A stretch of 7,541 nt of DNA. Source: Fidelibacterota bacterium (GTDB taxonomy: Bacteria; Fidelibacterota; Marinisomatia; Marinisomatales; TCS56). Location of the stretch: the NCBI GenBank assembly GCA_013203015.1, contig JABMPO010000016.1:1-7541 (forward strand), in the 5' to 3' direction. Positions within the stretch are counted from its first letter, which is position 1. Each line of letters opens with the position of its first letter. Positions 1 to 5,165 of the stretch are shown piece after piece. A model generated the notes under the pieces. It searched no databases, was not told where the DNA came from, and saw only the letters and a program-made list of their open reading frames with translations. Both the position numbers and the translations under genes were made by a program.

Positions 1-648
1 TATCGCAGCCTGCGGACCAGCCTGATGTATTCATCGGCAGGCAATCAAATAAAATCAATTTTGGTTTCCAGCCCCGGACCCGGTGAGGGCAAGACAACGA
101 CAATTGCGAATCTCGCTATCACCTACGCCAATCTTGGAAAAAAAACATTACTGATGGACACCGATTTGCGGCGTCCGGTTATTCACCGAGCATTTAATCT
201 CAGCCGTGATCCCGGTATCACCCATTATCTTTCCGGTGCAACAGACGATTTTAATTCCTTGGTAAAAAGAACGGAAATCGAAAATCTATATATTGTTTCC
301 GCCGGCGTGATTCCCCCCAATCCTTCCGAATTGCTGGGTTCTGAGCGCATGATGGATCTGATCGCTAAGCTAGAAGCAGAATGGGATATGATCCTGCTCG
401 ATTCGCCGCCGCTCGTTGCTGTTACCGATGCAACCATGATATCGAAAGAGATCGACCTGATCGTAATGGTTGTTAAATCCGGGGGAACTGACAAGGGGGC
501 ATTCAATCGTACCCTGTTGGCCTTACAAAACGTTGAAGCGCCCCTGGGCGGTATTGTGCTGAATGCCGTTACATCCAAGAGTTCCTACGGCTCATATTAT
601 TATTACTATCAGTATTATCATTATTATAGTGACAGCAAAAAGAAGTAG
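1..648 (+). CDS. Wzc-like bacterial tyrosine kinase (BY-kinase), C-terminal part
   Basis: The gene is cut by the window edge: frame 1 is open from base 1, so the true start lies upstream (the first ATG, at 25, is internal). The visible 215 residues are the cytoplasmic kinase domain of a polysaccharide co-polymerase. They begin with the YRSLRTSL signature that precedes the domain. Walker A is GPGEGKTTT (about residues 26-34), Walker A' is LLMDTDLRRP (50-59) and Walker B is ILLDSPP (131-137). The tail carries ten tyrosines within about 16 residues and ends in lysines. In the Wzc/CapB/EpsD family this tail is autophosphorylated and cycles oligomerisation to control polymer length and export. No dedicated terminator is obvious after the stop. 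It fits the downstream sugar dehydratase and Wzi-like gene as one surface-polymer locus. The family is certain; whether the missing N-terminus is fused to a Wzz membrane domain cannot be seen. Confidence 0.95.
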   Translation, partial: YRSLRTSLMYSSAGNQIKSILVSSPGPGEGKTTTIANLAITYANLGKKTLLMDTDLRRPVIHRAFNLSRDPGITHYLSGATDDFNSLVKRTEIENLYIVSAGVIPPNPSELLGSERMMDLIAKLEAEWDMILLDSPPLVAVTDATMISKEIDLIVMVVKSGGTDKGAFNRTLLALQNVEAPLGGIVLNAVTSKSSYGSYYYYYQYYHYYSDSKKK

Positions 649-652
649 CAGG

Positions 653-800
653 CGCAGGCCGGAGATGGGAGATCGCAGACTGGAGAACGGAAAACCCCAA
701 AAATATTTGAATTGCTATATATTTTAATTCAAACACGGATTAAACGGTTTAAGTGACTCTTCTCCATCCTCCGGTTTTCTTTTCTCCCTTTTTCTCGTCA
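653..800. repeat. low-complexity repeat words in kinase/DUF5674 spacer
   Basis: This holds two patches of a dispersed purine/pyrimidine-biased repeat. The patch at about 656-698 is on the minus strand: its complement contains GGTTTTCCGTTCTCCA, which recurs on the plus strand near 6783-6798. The patch at about 755-800 is on the plus strand, contains CCTCCGGTTTTC and TTTTCTCCC, and aligns loosely with the block at 1704-1775, including a shared trailing CCTAATC. Between them lies ACACGGATTAAACGG, another simple-looking word. No coding potential is seen here. The rest of the 649-892 spacer shows no convincing promoter. Confidence 0.6.
706..752. repeat. two small AT-rich inverted repeats
   Basis: TTTGAATT at 706-713 is matched by AATTCAAA at 726-733 (perfect 8 bp arms, 12-nt loop). 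It is followed directly by the near-palindrome TTAAAC-G-GTTTAA at 740-752. Neither is GC-rich nor followed by a T-run, so they are poor intrinsic terminators for the kinase gene. They could be protein-binding sites for the downstream pair, but nothing else supports this. Confidence 0.3.
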
Positions 801-892
801 ATGCATCTACCTAATCCGGTGTCGGCTGGTTACTACCCAAGGTGATAGGGATAAGATACCCGATCTATGTCTAAAAATAAAATTCTGTTGAG

Positions 893-1267
893 TTGACAAT
901 ACGGATCATAGAATCAAAAATCAGCCTGGAAGAATTACGCACACTTTGCCAGAAAACATTTAAGTATTTTGTAAAATTTGTTGCGGATATAGATCAGGGA
1001 TTGATAGCAATTGGCGGGGAACTCCATGCCGATGGTGAAGAACTTTTGCTTGAGAGTGGTTCCCGCCAGGACAATTTATGGGGTGTAAATTTTTATTCTG
1101 AAAACGACCCCGATGATCGGGTAGAATACGAATCGTTTATTAATATCCGACCCCGGCTGGATAATAACAGCATGAAGGTGGAAAATGAATCGATCCGTAT
1201 TAGAATTCGTCAATTGGCGGAACAATTAATCTTGGCACCGGGAGAAAAAGTGGTTTTGCCAAAGTAA
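893..1267 (+). CDS. DUF5674 family protein
   Basis: This is a 124-residue soluble protein of unknown function that I recognise as DUF5674. The conserved core is visible: DIDQGLIAIGGELHADGEELLLESGSRQ at about residues 33-60 in family order (acidic D/E, an ELHAD histidine, then SRQDNLWG), followed by a VNFY strand and an INIRP motif near 84-88. The start is TTG at 893: the frame is closed by a TAA at 878-880 and no ATG or GTG lies between, and TTG places the usual short N-terminus before the first conserved strand. The ribosome site is weak. The stop overlaps the next start (TAATG), so the two are probably translated together. No catalytic role is established for the family, and none is assigned. 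It has no evident link to polysaccharide synthesis, so the pair may be a passenger insertion between capsule genes. Confidence 0.85.
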   Translation: MTIRIIESKISLEELRTLCQKTFKYFVKFVADIDQGLIAIGGELHADGEELLLESGSRQDNLWGVNFYSENDPDDRVEYESFINIRPRLDNNSMKVENESIRIRIRQLAEQLILAPGEKVVLPK

Positions 1268-1587
1268 TGGGACTTTATTATAAATCACTGGTTAGTCGGT
1301 TTTCTAGTTTTCCGCGCCATCAACAGCTATTGCTGGTTTGCAATGAACTGAACCGGGCGATTAGCCGGTCGGAACATTGGGAGCAGCAACGTCTGCATTT
1401 AGGCCTGGCGTTGGAATTAATTGATTTCATCCTGGCTGACCGCAAGCAATGGACCGGTAAATACAAAGAAATTTGTCGTGCCCGGGAAATGATTGCCCGC
1501 GGTTGGAATGGTGTTGATTTGGATCTGAATTCGCTGGTGCGGAATTTGATGTTGTTAACCCCAGAATCGGCCGGAGTGAACGGGTAA
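1267..1587 (+). CDS. hypothetical helical protein coupled to DUF5674
   Basis: This is a 106-residue protein I do not recognise. Its ATG at 1267 shares one base with the DUF5674 stop codon (TAATG), which is strong evidence for translational coupling and supports it as a real gene. It is predicted by eye to be mostly alpha-helical, with amphipathic stretches (LLLVCNELNRAISR near residues 21-34, HLGLALELIDFIL near 44-56) and many Arg/Lys and aromatic residues. No signal peptide, membrane segment, metal-binding cluster or recognisable motif is seen. Its role is presumably tied to its partner, as a two-protein unit or complex, but this is inference from overlap alone. Confidence 0.7.
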   Translation: MGLYYKSLVSRFSSFPRHQQLLLVCNELNRAISRSEHWEQQRLHLGLALELIDFILADRKQWTGKYKEICRAREMIARGWNGVDLDLNSLVRNLMLLTPESAGVNG

Positions 1588-1637
1588 ATGGCAAACAACG
1601 GATTTTGGGTCATAGGTTTTGGAAGTTGGAGTAAATC

Positions 1638-1763
1638 ATGAACCAGGCACGAAAAAATGAGATTGTTGTTTCATCCACAATCAAGCATTCAATATTTGCC
1701 AAATTGACCCCTTCTTCCTCCAGCTTCCGTCCCCCGGTTTCCGTTCTCCGTTCTTTCTATTAA
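1638..1763 (+). CDS. doubtful 41-residue ORF running into repeat
   Basis: An ATG with a well-placed GGAG six bases upstream (1628-1631) opens a 41-codon frame. The first 24 residues (starting MNQARKNEIVVSS) have ordinary protein composition. From about 1704 the frame runs into the Ser/Pro/Arg-rich translation of the low-complexity repeat block and stops at TAA 1761-1763. It also overlaps, by ATGA, the stop of a 17-codon ORF (1588-1641) that starts directly after the previous gene's TAA. This may be the surviving 5' end of a gene whose remainder was replaced by the repeat, or simply chance. No family is recognised. Confidence 0.22.
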   Translation: MNQARKNEIVVSSTIKHSIFAKLTPSSSSFRPPVSVLRSFY

Positions 1764-1782
1764 TCCATTTCCTAATCTTCTC
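1704..1782 (+). repeat. low-complexity pyrimidine-rich repeat block
   Basis: A C/T-rich block begins TTGACCCCTTCTTCC and contains CCCCCGGTTTCCGTTCTCC followed by GTTCTTTC and a trailing CCTAATC. It shares long words with 6757-6806 (TGACCCCT, then CCGGTTTTCCGTTCTCCATTCTTT broken by single differences) and with 755-818. Similar words at four places, in both orientations, show a dispersed repeat family rather than local slippage. It may have truncated the ORF at 1638. Confidence 0.6.
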
Positions 1783-2058
1783 CAGCCTTACCAATAAATT
1801 AATTAATGACACCAAAATCCAATCAAATCATTTTTATAAATTGCCCAAACACTCGTAAAAGCTTGTAGCTGAATGATTATGTTTGTGGCGCGTGAAACAG
1901 TATTGTACAATTTTATGATAGTTAATATAAGCGCTATACTGGTTTTTAATAAAAAGTTGAACGGATTGTTGATTTGATTTTCTGCTTTCTACAATAGGAA
2001 AGAATTTCTTAATGGAGCATGTACGAGTTGTTTGAATTATGCAACAGGAATTAGAATT
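1783..2058. promoter_or_regulatory. AT-rich non-coding stretch; possible promoter before chimera
   Basis: There is no convincing gene in this stretch. A possible sigma-70-like element lies just upstream of the chimeric remnant: TTGTTG at 1966-1971 and TACAAT at 1990-1995, spaced 18 bp. AGGA at 2046-2049, nine bases before the ATG at 2059, could be the ribosome site of the ancestral gmd-like gene. TATACT at 1935-1940 is another possible -10 box with no good partner. Such AT-rich matches are common by chance, so confidence is low. Confidence 0.25.
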
Positions 2059-2244
2059 ATGAAAAAGGCACTTATAACTGGAATTACCGGTTGGGCTCAG
2101 GTCAATGGCCGGGATGAATTAAGTATCCCGATCAAAGTAAGTTATGATCAATATTATCTAAATAATCGATCACTGCTTCTGAATATTAAGATCATTATTC
2201 TTACAGCCTTTAAAGTACTGGGTATGGATGGCGTGTCACACTAG
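2059..2244 (+). pseudogene. chimeric remnant: gmd-like start joined to sugar-transferase C-terminus
   Basis: This is a 61-codon frame made of two unrelated pieces. The last 50 or so residues (GITGWAQVNGRDELSIP, then a YDQYYLNNRSLLLNIKI-type stretch ending FKVLGMDGVSH) are the C-terminal end of the bacterial sugar transferase family (WcaJ/PglC/EpsL type phosphoglycosyl transferases, normally about 200 residues or more). That family starts synthesis by moving a sugar phosphate onto undecaprenyl phosphate. The first 11 residues, MKKALITGITG, are instead the classic N-terminus of GDP-mannose 4,6-dehydratase (Gmd) or a close SDR relative. The join falls within GGAATTACCGGT (2080-2091), which encodes the GITG shared by both families, so a deletion by short-homology recombination explains it. 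The membrane helix and catalytic Asp-Glu of the transferase are missing, so the product should be inactive as a transferase. A TTG at 2032 is also in frame, but ATG 2059 is the natural gmd-like start. Confidence 0.8.
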
Positions 2245-2282
2245 CCGTTCGTCAGAAATATCCAGATTAATCCGAAGAATTA

Positions 2283-2345
2283 CTCGATGCTTGCATCGAG
2301 CGCGCCCATTCTCCCTGATTCCAGGGGAGACGTCATTCGAACGGA
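2283..2345. repeat. tandem hairpins after the chimeric remnant
   Basis: CTCGATGC/GCATCGAG at 2283-2300 is a perfect 8 bp hairpin around TT. A second stem follows, TCTCCCTG (2310-2317) with CAGGGGAGA (2322-2330), having one bulged G. Next comes GTCATTCGAACGGAG (2332-2346), which resembles the end of the widespread TGTCATTCTGAACGGAG-type palindromic repeats and more loosely the repeat ends at 4505 and 4972. No T-run follows, so these are not typical terminators. A decayed repeat fragment is the best guess. Confidence 0.4.
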
Positions 2346-2353
2346 GGACATAA

Positions 2354-2398
2354 ATGCTGAAAGTCCATTTTAGCAATAGTGGTATGAAATTGGGTTAA
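2354..2398 (+). other. 14-codon mini-ORF with strong ribosome site
   Basis: GGAGGA at 2343-2348 lies six bases before an ATG that opens a 14-residue frame (MLKVHFSNSGMKLG, then TAA). The site is unusually good for this window, where most genes have weak ones. It could be a leader peptide for the dehydratase gene 185 bases downstream, or the cut-off start of a lost gene. There is no further support, and chance is possible. Confidence 0.2.
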
Positions 2399-2459
2399 TA
2401 CCTTATGGTCTTGCCCATGTAATAGCCAATTTTAGGATTTTTTTATTGTTGTTATTGGA

Positions 2460-2559
2460 TAGATAAGTGATTGACATCATTTTATCTAATCTTAGTACTT
2501 GATATATTCCCGTCGGTATCTGAAATTCAATTAAGGGATAGAGGTAAAATATCTGAAAT
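2460..2559 (+). promoter_or_regulatory. operator-like repeats upstream of dehydratase gene
   Basis: An imperfect inverted repeat spans 2460-2488: TAGATAA pairs with TTATCTA, and TGAT with ATCA inside it, around a TGAC loop. It contains TTGACA at 2471-2476, a consensus -35 box, though no good -10 box sits 16-18 bases downstream. The direct repeat TATCTGAAAT occurs at 2517-2526 and 2550-2559, exactly 33 bp apart (about three helical turns). This arrangement suits a dimeric regulator but is unproven. The rest of 2245-2582 shows no gene. Confidence 0.3.
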
Positions 2560-2582
2560 GATCAATGTTGTGAGCATAACTA

Positions 2583-4493
2583 ATGTATAAAGGTTTATCT
2601 GGTAAAAGTCGCTTGGGGATGCTCTTGAGTATTGACTTTATTGCTATTGTAATAAGTTTTTTTACTACCTTTTTATTACGATTTGACTTTTCCTTACCTG
2701 CCGGTTACGGCTCTTTCTATCTGATCTGGTTGCCCATTTTTATTGCGGTAAAACTTGTGAGTTTTTACCTGTTTGGTCTTTATCGCGGCATCTGGCGTTA
2801 CACCAGTTTATGGGATGTGATCAATATTGCTAAATCTGCTGCCAGCGCGTCATTAGTATTAATCTTATTATTTGCTTTTACCGGCGGTTTTACCGGATTT
2901 CCCAGGTCAATCTTTTTTCTGGATTTTTTAATAACAATCATGCTAATCAGTTTTATCCGGATTTCCGTTCGCTTATATTTTTCCAACCGGCACCAGGAAA
3001 CGAATTATAAAAATGATCAACCCCTGAAACGCTTAATCTTAATCGGAGCAGGTCAAACCGGTGAGAAAATTGCCAGGGAGATTATTAATTCATCGTCTTC
3101 GCCCTATTCAATTGTCGGCTTTATGGATGATAATCCCATAAAACACGGAGCCATGTTGCATGGCTATAAAATTCTCGGCACCGTAGCTGATCTGGAAAAC
3201 ATTACCCGGCCGTATGATGAACTACTGATTACAGCGCCGTCAGCCACCGGCGATCAGATGCGGCGGATTGTGAAATATTGCAAAAATACCGGAAAAAGAT
3301 ACAAAACAGTCCCCAGCTTAACCGAATTATTAGATGGTAGTATTTCACTCAGCACGATCCGCGATGTTTCATATAATGATTTGCTGGGCCGCGCTGAAGT
3401 GAAACTGGATATGAATTCTATTGATAAATTTTTAAAAGGTAAGCGGGTGTTGGTTACCGGAGCCGGTGGATCAATTGGCTCTGAGCTGGTGCGACAATGT
3501 TTGAATTTTGATCCTGCCATGTTATTGTTGCTTGATAATAGCGAATATAATTTATTTACGATTGAGCAAGAATTAAATACAGTGCATTCGAGAACGTCTA
3601 TTCGTTTTGTTTTGGGTAATATTCGTGATAAAAACTGGTTGTCGCGGTTTTGCAATGATTTCAAACCCCAGGTGATTTTACATGCCGCAGCCTATAAGCA
3701 TGTCCCGATCACGGAACGCTATCCCCGGGAGGCCGTGCTTACCAATGTTTTTGGTACTCTCAATCTGATAAATGTTGCCAATAAATCTAAGGTTGAAAAA
3801 TTTGTACTGGTTTCCACTGATAAGGCCGTCCATCCGGTAAATGTAATGGGTGCTACCAAACGGCTGGCGGAGATGATGATTCAGAGTATTAACCAATTAT
3901 CCGATACAGTGTTTATGGCAGTCCGGTTCGGTAATGTCCTTGGCAGTTCCGGCAGTGTCATTCCCATTTTTCAGAATCAAATCAAGAGTGGCGGTCCGGT
4001 TCGGATTACTCACCCTGATATGATCAGGTATTTTATGTCAATACCAGAGGCAGCCCAGTTGATATTACAAGCCGGTGCGCTCGGAGACGGTGGCGAAGTA
4101 TTTGTTTTGGATATGGGGAAACCGGTTAATATTAGAGATATGGCTTATGATTTAATCCGGCTTTCCGGCCTGGAACCGGAAAAAGATATTCCAATTGTTT
4201 ATACAGGTGTTCGTCCCGGTGAAAAATTATTTGAAGAATTGATCATCAGCGGTGAAAAGAGCAGTAAAACCGAGCATTATAAAATAATGATTCTCAGAAA
4301 TGGCAATCATCGATTGTTGTGGTCCGAGTTGAAAAATACTATTGAAAAACTTGTAATAATTGCCAAATCTTTTGATTCCGACACAATTAAAAGTGGTCTG
4401 AAAGAAGCAGTGCCAGAATACGAACCAAAAGATTATATGAATAAAAAAAGTAACCTGGATTGGGATATCGACACCACCTCTTTCCGGGCTTGA
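2583..4493 (+). CDS. membrane-anchored UDP-sugar 4,6-dehydratase (CapD/WbpM/PglF type)
   Basis: A complete 636-residue protein of the usual length for the long, membrane-anchored form of the family. Residues 10-130 form four hydrophobic helices. A first Rossmann-like domain starts at LILIGAGQTGEKIA (151-164). The catalytic SDR domain starts at VLVTGAGGSIGSEL (289-302), with HAAAYKHVP (367-375), STDKAVHPVNVMGATK (411-426) and the C-terminal YTGVRPGEKLFEE substrate region (540-552). The Tyr of the usual SDR Tyr-x3-Lys is Met422 (with Lys426), as is typical of WbpM and PglF, where a Thr-Asp-Lys set (here 412-414) does the chemistry. These enzymes convert UDP-GlcNAc to UDP-4-keto-6-deoxy-GlcNAc, feeding QuiNAc, bacillosamine or FucNAc synthesis at the inner membrane. 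The exact substrate is inferred. ATG 2583 is the first possible start (in-frame stop at 2577-2579); the ribosome site is weak. The repeat cassette begins 11 bases after its stop. Confidence 0.95.
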   Translation: MYKGLSGKSRLGMLLSIDFIAIVISFFTTFLLRFDFSLPAGYGSFYLIWLPIFIAVKLVSFYLFGLYRGIWRYTSLWDVINIAKSAASASLVLILLFAFTGGFTGFPRSIFFLDFLITIMLISFIRISVRLYFSNRHQETNYKNDQPLKRLILIGAGQTGEKIAREIINSSSSPYSIVGFMDDNPIKHGAMLHGYKILGTVADLENITRPYDELLITAPSATGDQMRRIVKYCKNTGKRYKTVPSLTELLDGSISLSTIRDVSYNDLLGRAEVKLDMNSIDKFLKGKRVLVTGAGGSIGSELVRQCLNFDPAMLLLLDNSEYNLFTIEQELNTVHSRTSIRFVLGNIRDKNWLSRFCNDFKPQVILHAAAYKHVPITERYPREAVLTNVFGTLNLINVANKSKVEKFVLVSTDKAVHPVNVMGATKRLAEMMIQSINQLSDTVFMAVRFGNVLGSSGSVIPIFQNQIKSGGPVRITHPDMIRYFMSIPEAAQLILQAGALGDGGEVFVLDMGKPVNIRDMAYDLIRLSGLEPEKDIPIVYTGVRPGEKLFEELIISGEKSSKTEHYKIMILRNGNHRLLWSELKNTIEKLVIIAKSFDSDTIKSGLKEAVPEYEPKDYMNKKSNLDWDIDTTSFRA

Positions 4494-4504
4494 ATTACCC
4501 GTTC

Positions 4505-4658
4505 TTGTTATCCTGAGTGAAATAAAGTCGAAGCGTAGCGGAAACACCGACTTATGTCGGGTAATCTCAAGCAAATATTATATAACAAAACAGGGCTTTA
4601 CCACTGACACAGGCCTGAGATTCTTCTTCACTGCTTTAGGCGGTTTATCAGATGACAA
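4505..4658 (+). repeat. structured palindromic repeat, copy 1
   Basis: The ends are TTGTTATCCTGA (4505-4516) and TCAGATGACAA (4648-4658), which pair with one bulged C and one G-T wobble. Inside are a small hairpin CCGAC-TTAT-GTCGG (4547-4560), a large stem AATCTCAAGC (4563-4572) with GCCTGAGATT (4613-4622), and a right-hand hairpin ACTGC/GCGGT. The loop of the large stem holds TTATATAACAAAACAG and TTTACCACTGACAC, also present in copy 2. A T-run follows the right end, so it might also stop transcription from the dehydratase gene. Confidence 0.8.
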
Positions 4659-4670
4659 TTTTTTAATCAA

Positions 4671-4961
4671 GTGAGTAAAACATACTATGTTTACATGATG
4701 GCGAGTATTTCAAAAGTTCTCTATACCGGTGTAACAGGTGACTTGGAAACCCGCATGTACCAGCATAAAAACAAATTAGTAGAGGGTTTCACAAAAAAGT
4801 ATAATATCCACAAACTGGTATGGTATGAAGATACGGATGATGTGGCTGCTGCCATAGGATATGATAAGAAAATTAAAGGCTGGCTTCGCAAGAAGAAAGT
4901 GGCATTAATTGAAGAGAAAAACCCATCCTGGGATGATCTGGCCAAAGATTGGTTTAAATGA
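4671..4961 (+). CDS. small GIY-YIG nuclease-like protein
   Basis: This 96-residue single-domain protein belongs to the stand-alone GIY-YIG family (YhbQ/UvrC N-domain-like; often annotated as putative endonuclease). The GIY part is YVY at 6-8, the YIG part is YTG at 18-20, and Arg28, His32 and the KLVEGFTKKY stretch (35-44) are present, as is the C-terminal KIKGW...LIEEKNPSWDDL region. The residue that is normally the metal-binding catalytic Glu (family pattern AI-x-REKQIKGW) is Asp65, and the preceding Arg is Tyr64. Activity may therefore be reduced, altered or lost. The start is GTG 4671, the first usable codon after an in-frame TGA that lies inside repeat copy 1; no clear ribosome site is present. 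Related proteins are short DNA nucleases of poorly known role. Its position between two repeat copies suggests that it acts on them. Confidence 0.9.
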   Translation: MSKTYYVYMMASISKVLYTGVTGDLETRMYQHKNKLVEGFTKKYNIHKLVWYEDTDDVAAAIGYDKKIKGWLRKKKVALIEEKNPSWDDLAKDWFK

Positions 4962-4971
4962 AAAAAGACAA

Positions 4972-5132
4972 TTGTCATCCTGAATCCGGTAGGATGAAGT
5001 TGAAGCGTAGCGAAGACCCTGCAGAAAGCAGGGGATCTCAAACAAATGTTATATAACAAAACAGAGTATTTTTACCACTGACACATGTTTGAGATTCTTC
5101 TTCACCGCTTAGGCGGTTTATCAGAATGACAA
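4972..5132 (+). repeat. structured palindromic repeat, copy 2
   Basis: Ends TTGTCATCCTGA (4972-4983) and TCAGAATGACAA (5121-5132) pair over 12 positions with one C-A mismatch. Internal stems are CATCCT/AGGATG (4976-4981 and 4991-4996), CCCTGC-AGAAA-GCAGGG (5017-5033), ATCTCAAACA (5035-5044) with TGTTTGAGAT (5086-5095), and ACCGC/GCGGT (5103-5116). The right half is nearly identical to copy 1. The small central hairpin sits in the same place as in copy 1 but has a different stem sequence, still fully paired. Confidence 0.8.
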
Positions 5133-5165
5133 CCTTTTTGTATCCCAATAAAGCACGTAAATACA

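Larger units (their letters stand above)
4505..5132 (+). mobile_element. putative GIY-YIG/palindromic-repeat cassette
   Basis: A compact unit: repeat copy 1 (4505-4658), 12 bases, GIY-YIG gene (4671-4961), 10 bases, repeat copy 2 (4972-5132). Both repeats are in the same orientation and each is itself an imperfect palindrome with TTGTCAT-type ends. The tight spacing and its place between two capsule genes suggest that the nuclease and repeats move or are maintained together. The cassette's mobility is inference; no transposase, integrase or clear target duplication is visible. The unit may have displaced the start of the downstream Wzi-like gene. Confidence 0.55.

Noticed and set aside
225..578. 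117-codon minus-strand frame opposite the kinase
   Set aside because: It lies wholly within a clearly coding kinase domain and has no family features; a shadow frame.
706..733. Terminator for the kinase gene
   Set aside because: The stem is AT-only apart from one G-C pair and no T-run follows.
2471..2499. Standard sigma-70 promoter from TTGACA at 2471
   Set aside because: The -35 box is perfect, but the matching position (2494-2499) is AGTACT, a poor -10 box; kept only as part of an operator-like region.
3254..3664. 136-codon minus-strand frame opposite the dehydratase
   Set aside because: It overlaps conserved SDR motifs on the plus strand and shows no coding character of its own.
4721..5059. 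112-codon minus-strand frame opposite the GIY-YIG gene
   Set aside because: It is the complement of a recognised nuclease and part of repeat copy 2; no independent support.
4505..5132. CRISPR array or classical IS
   Set aside because: Only two long repeats with a gene between them and no spacers; no transposase motif and no clear target-site duplication.
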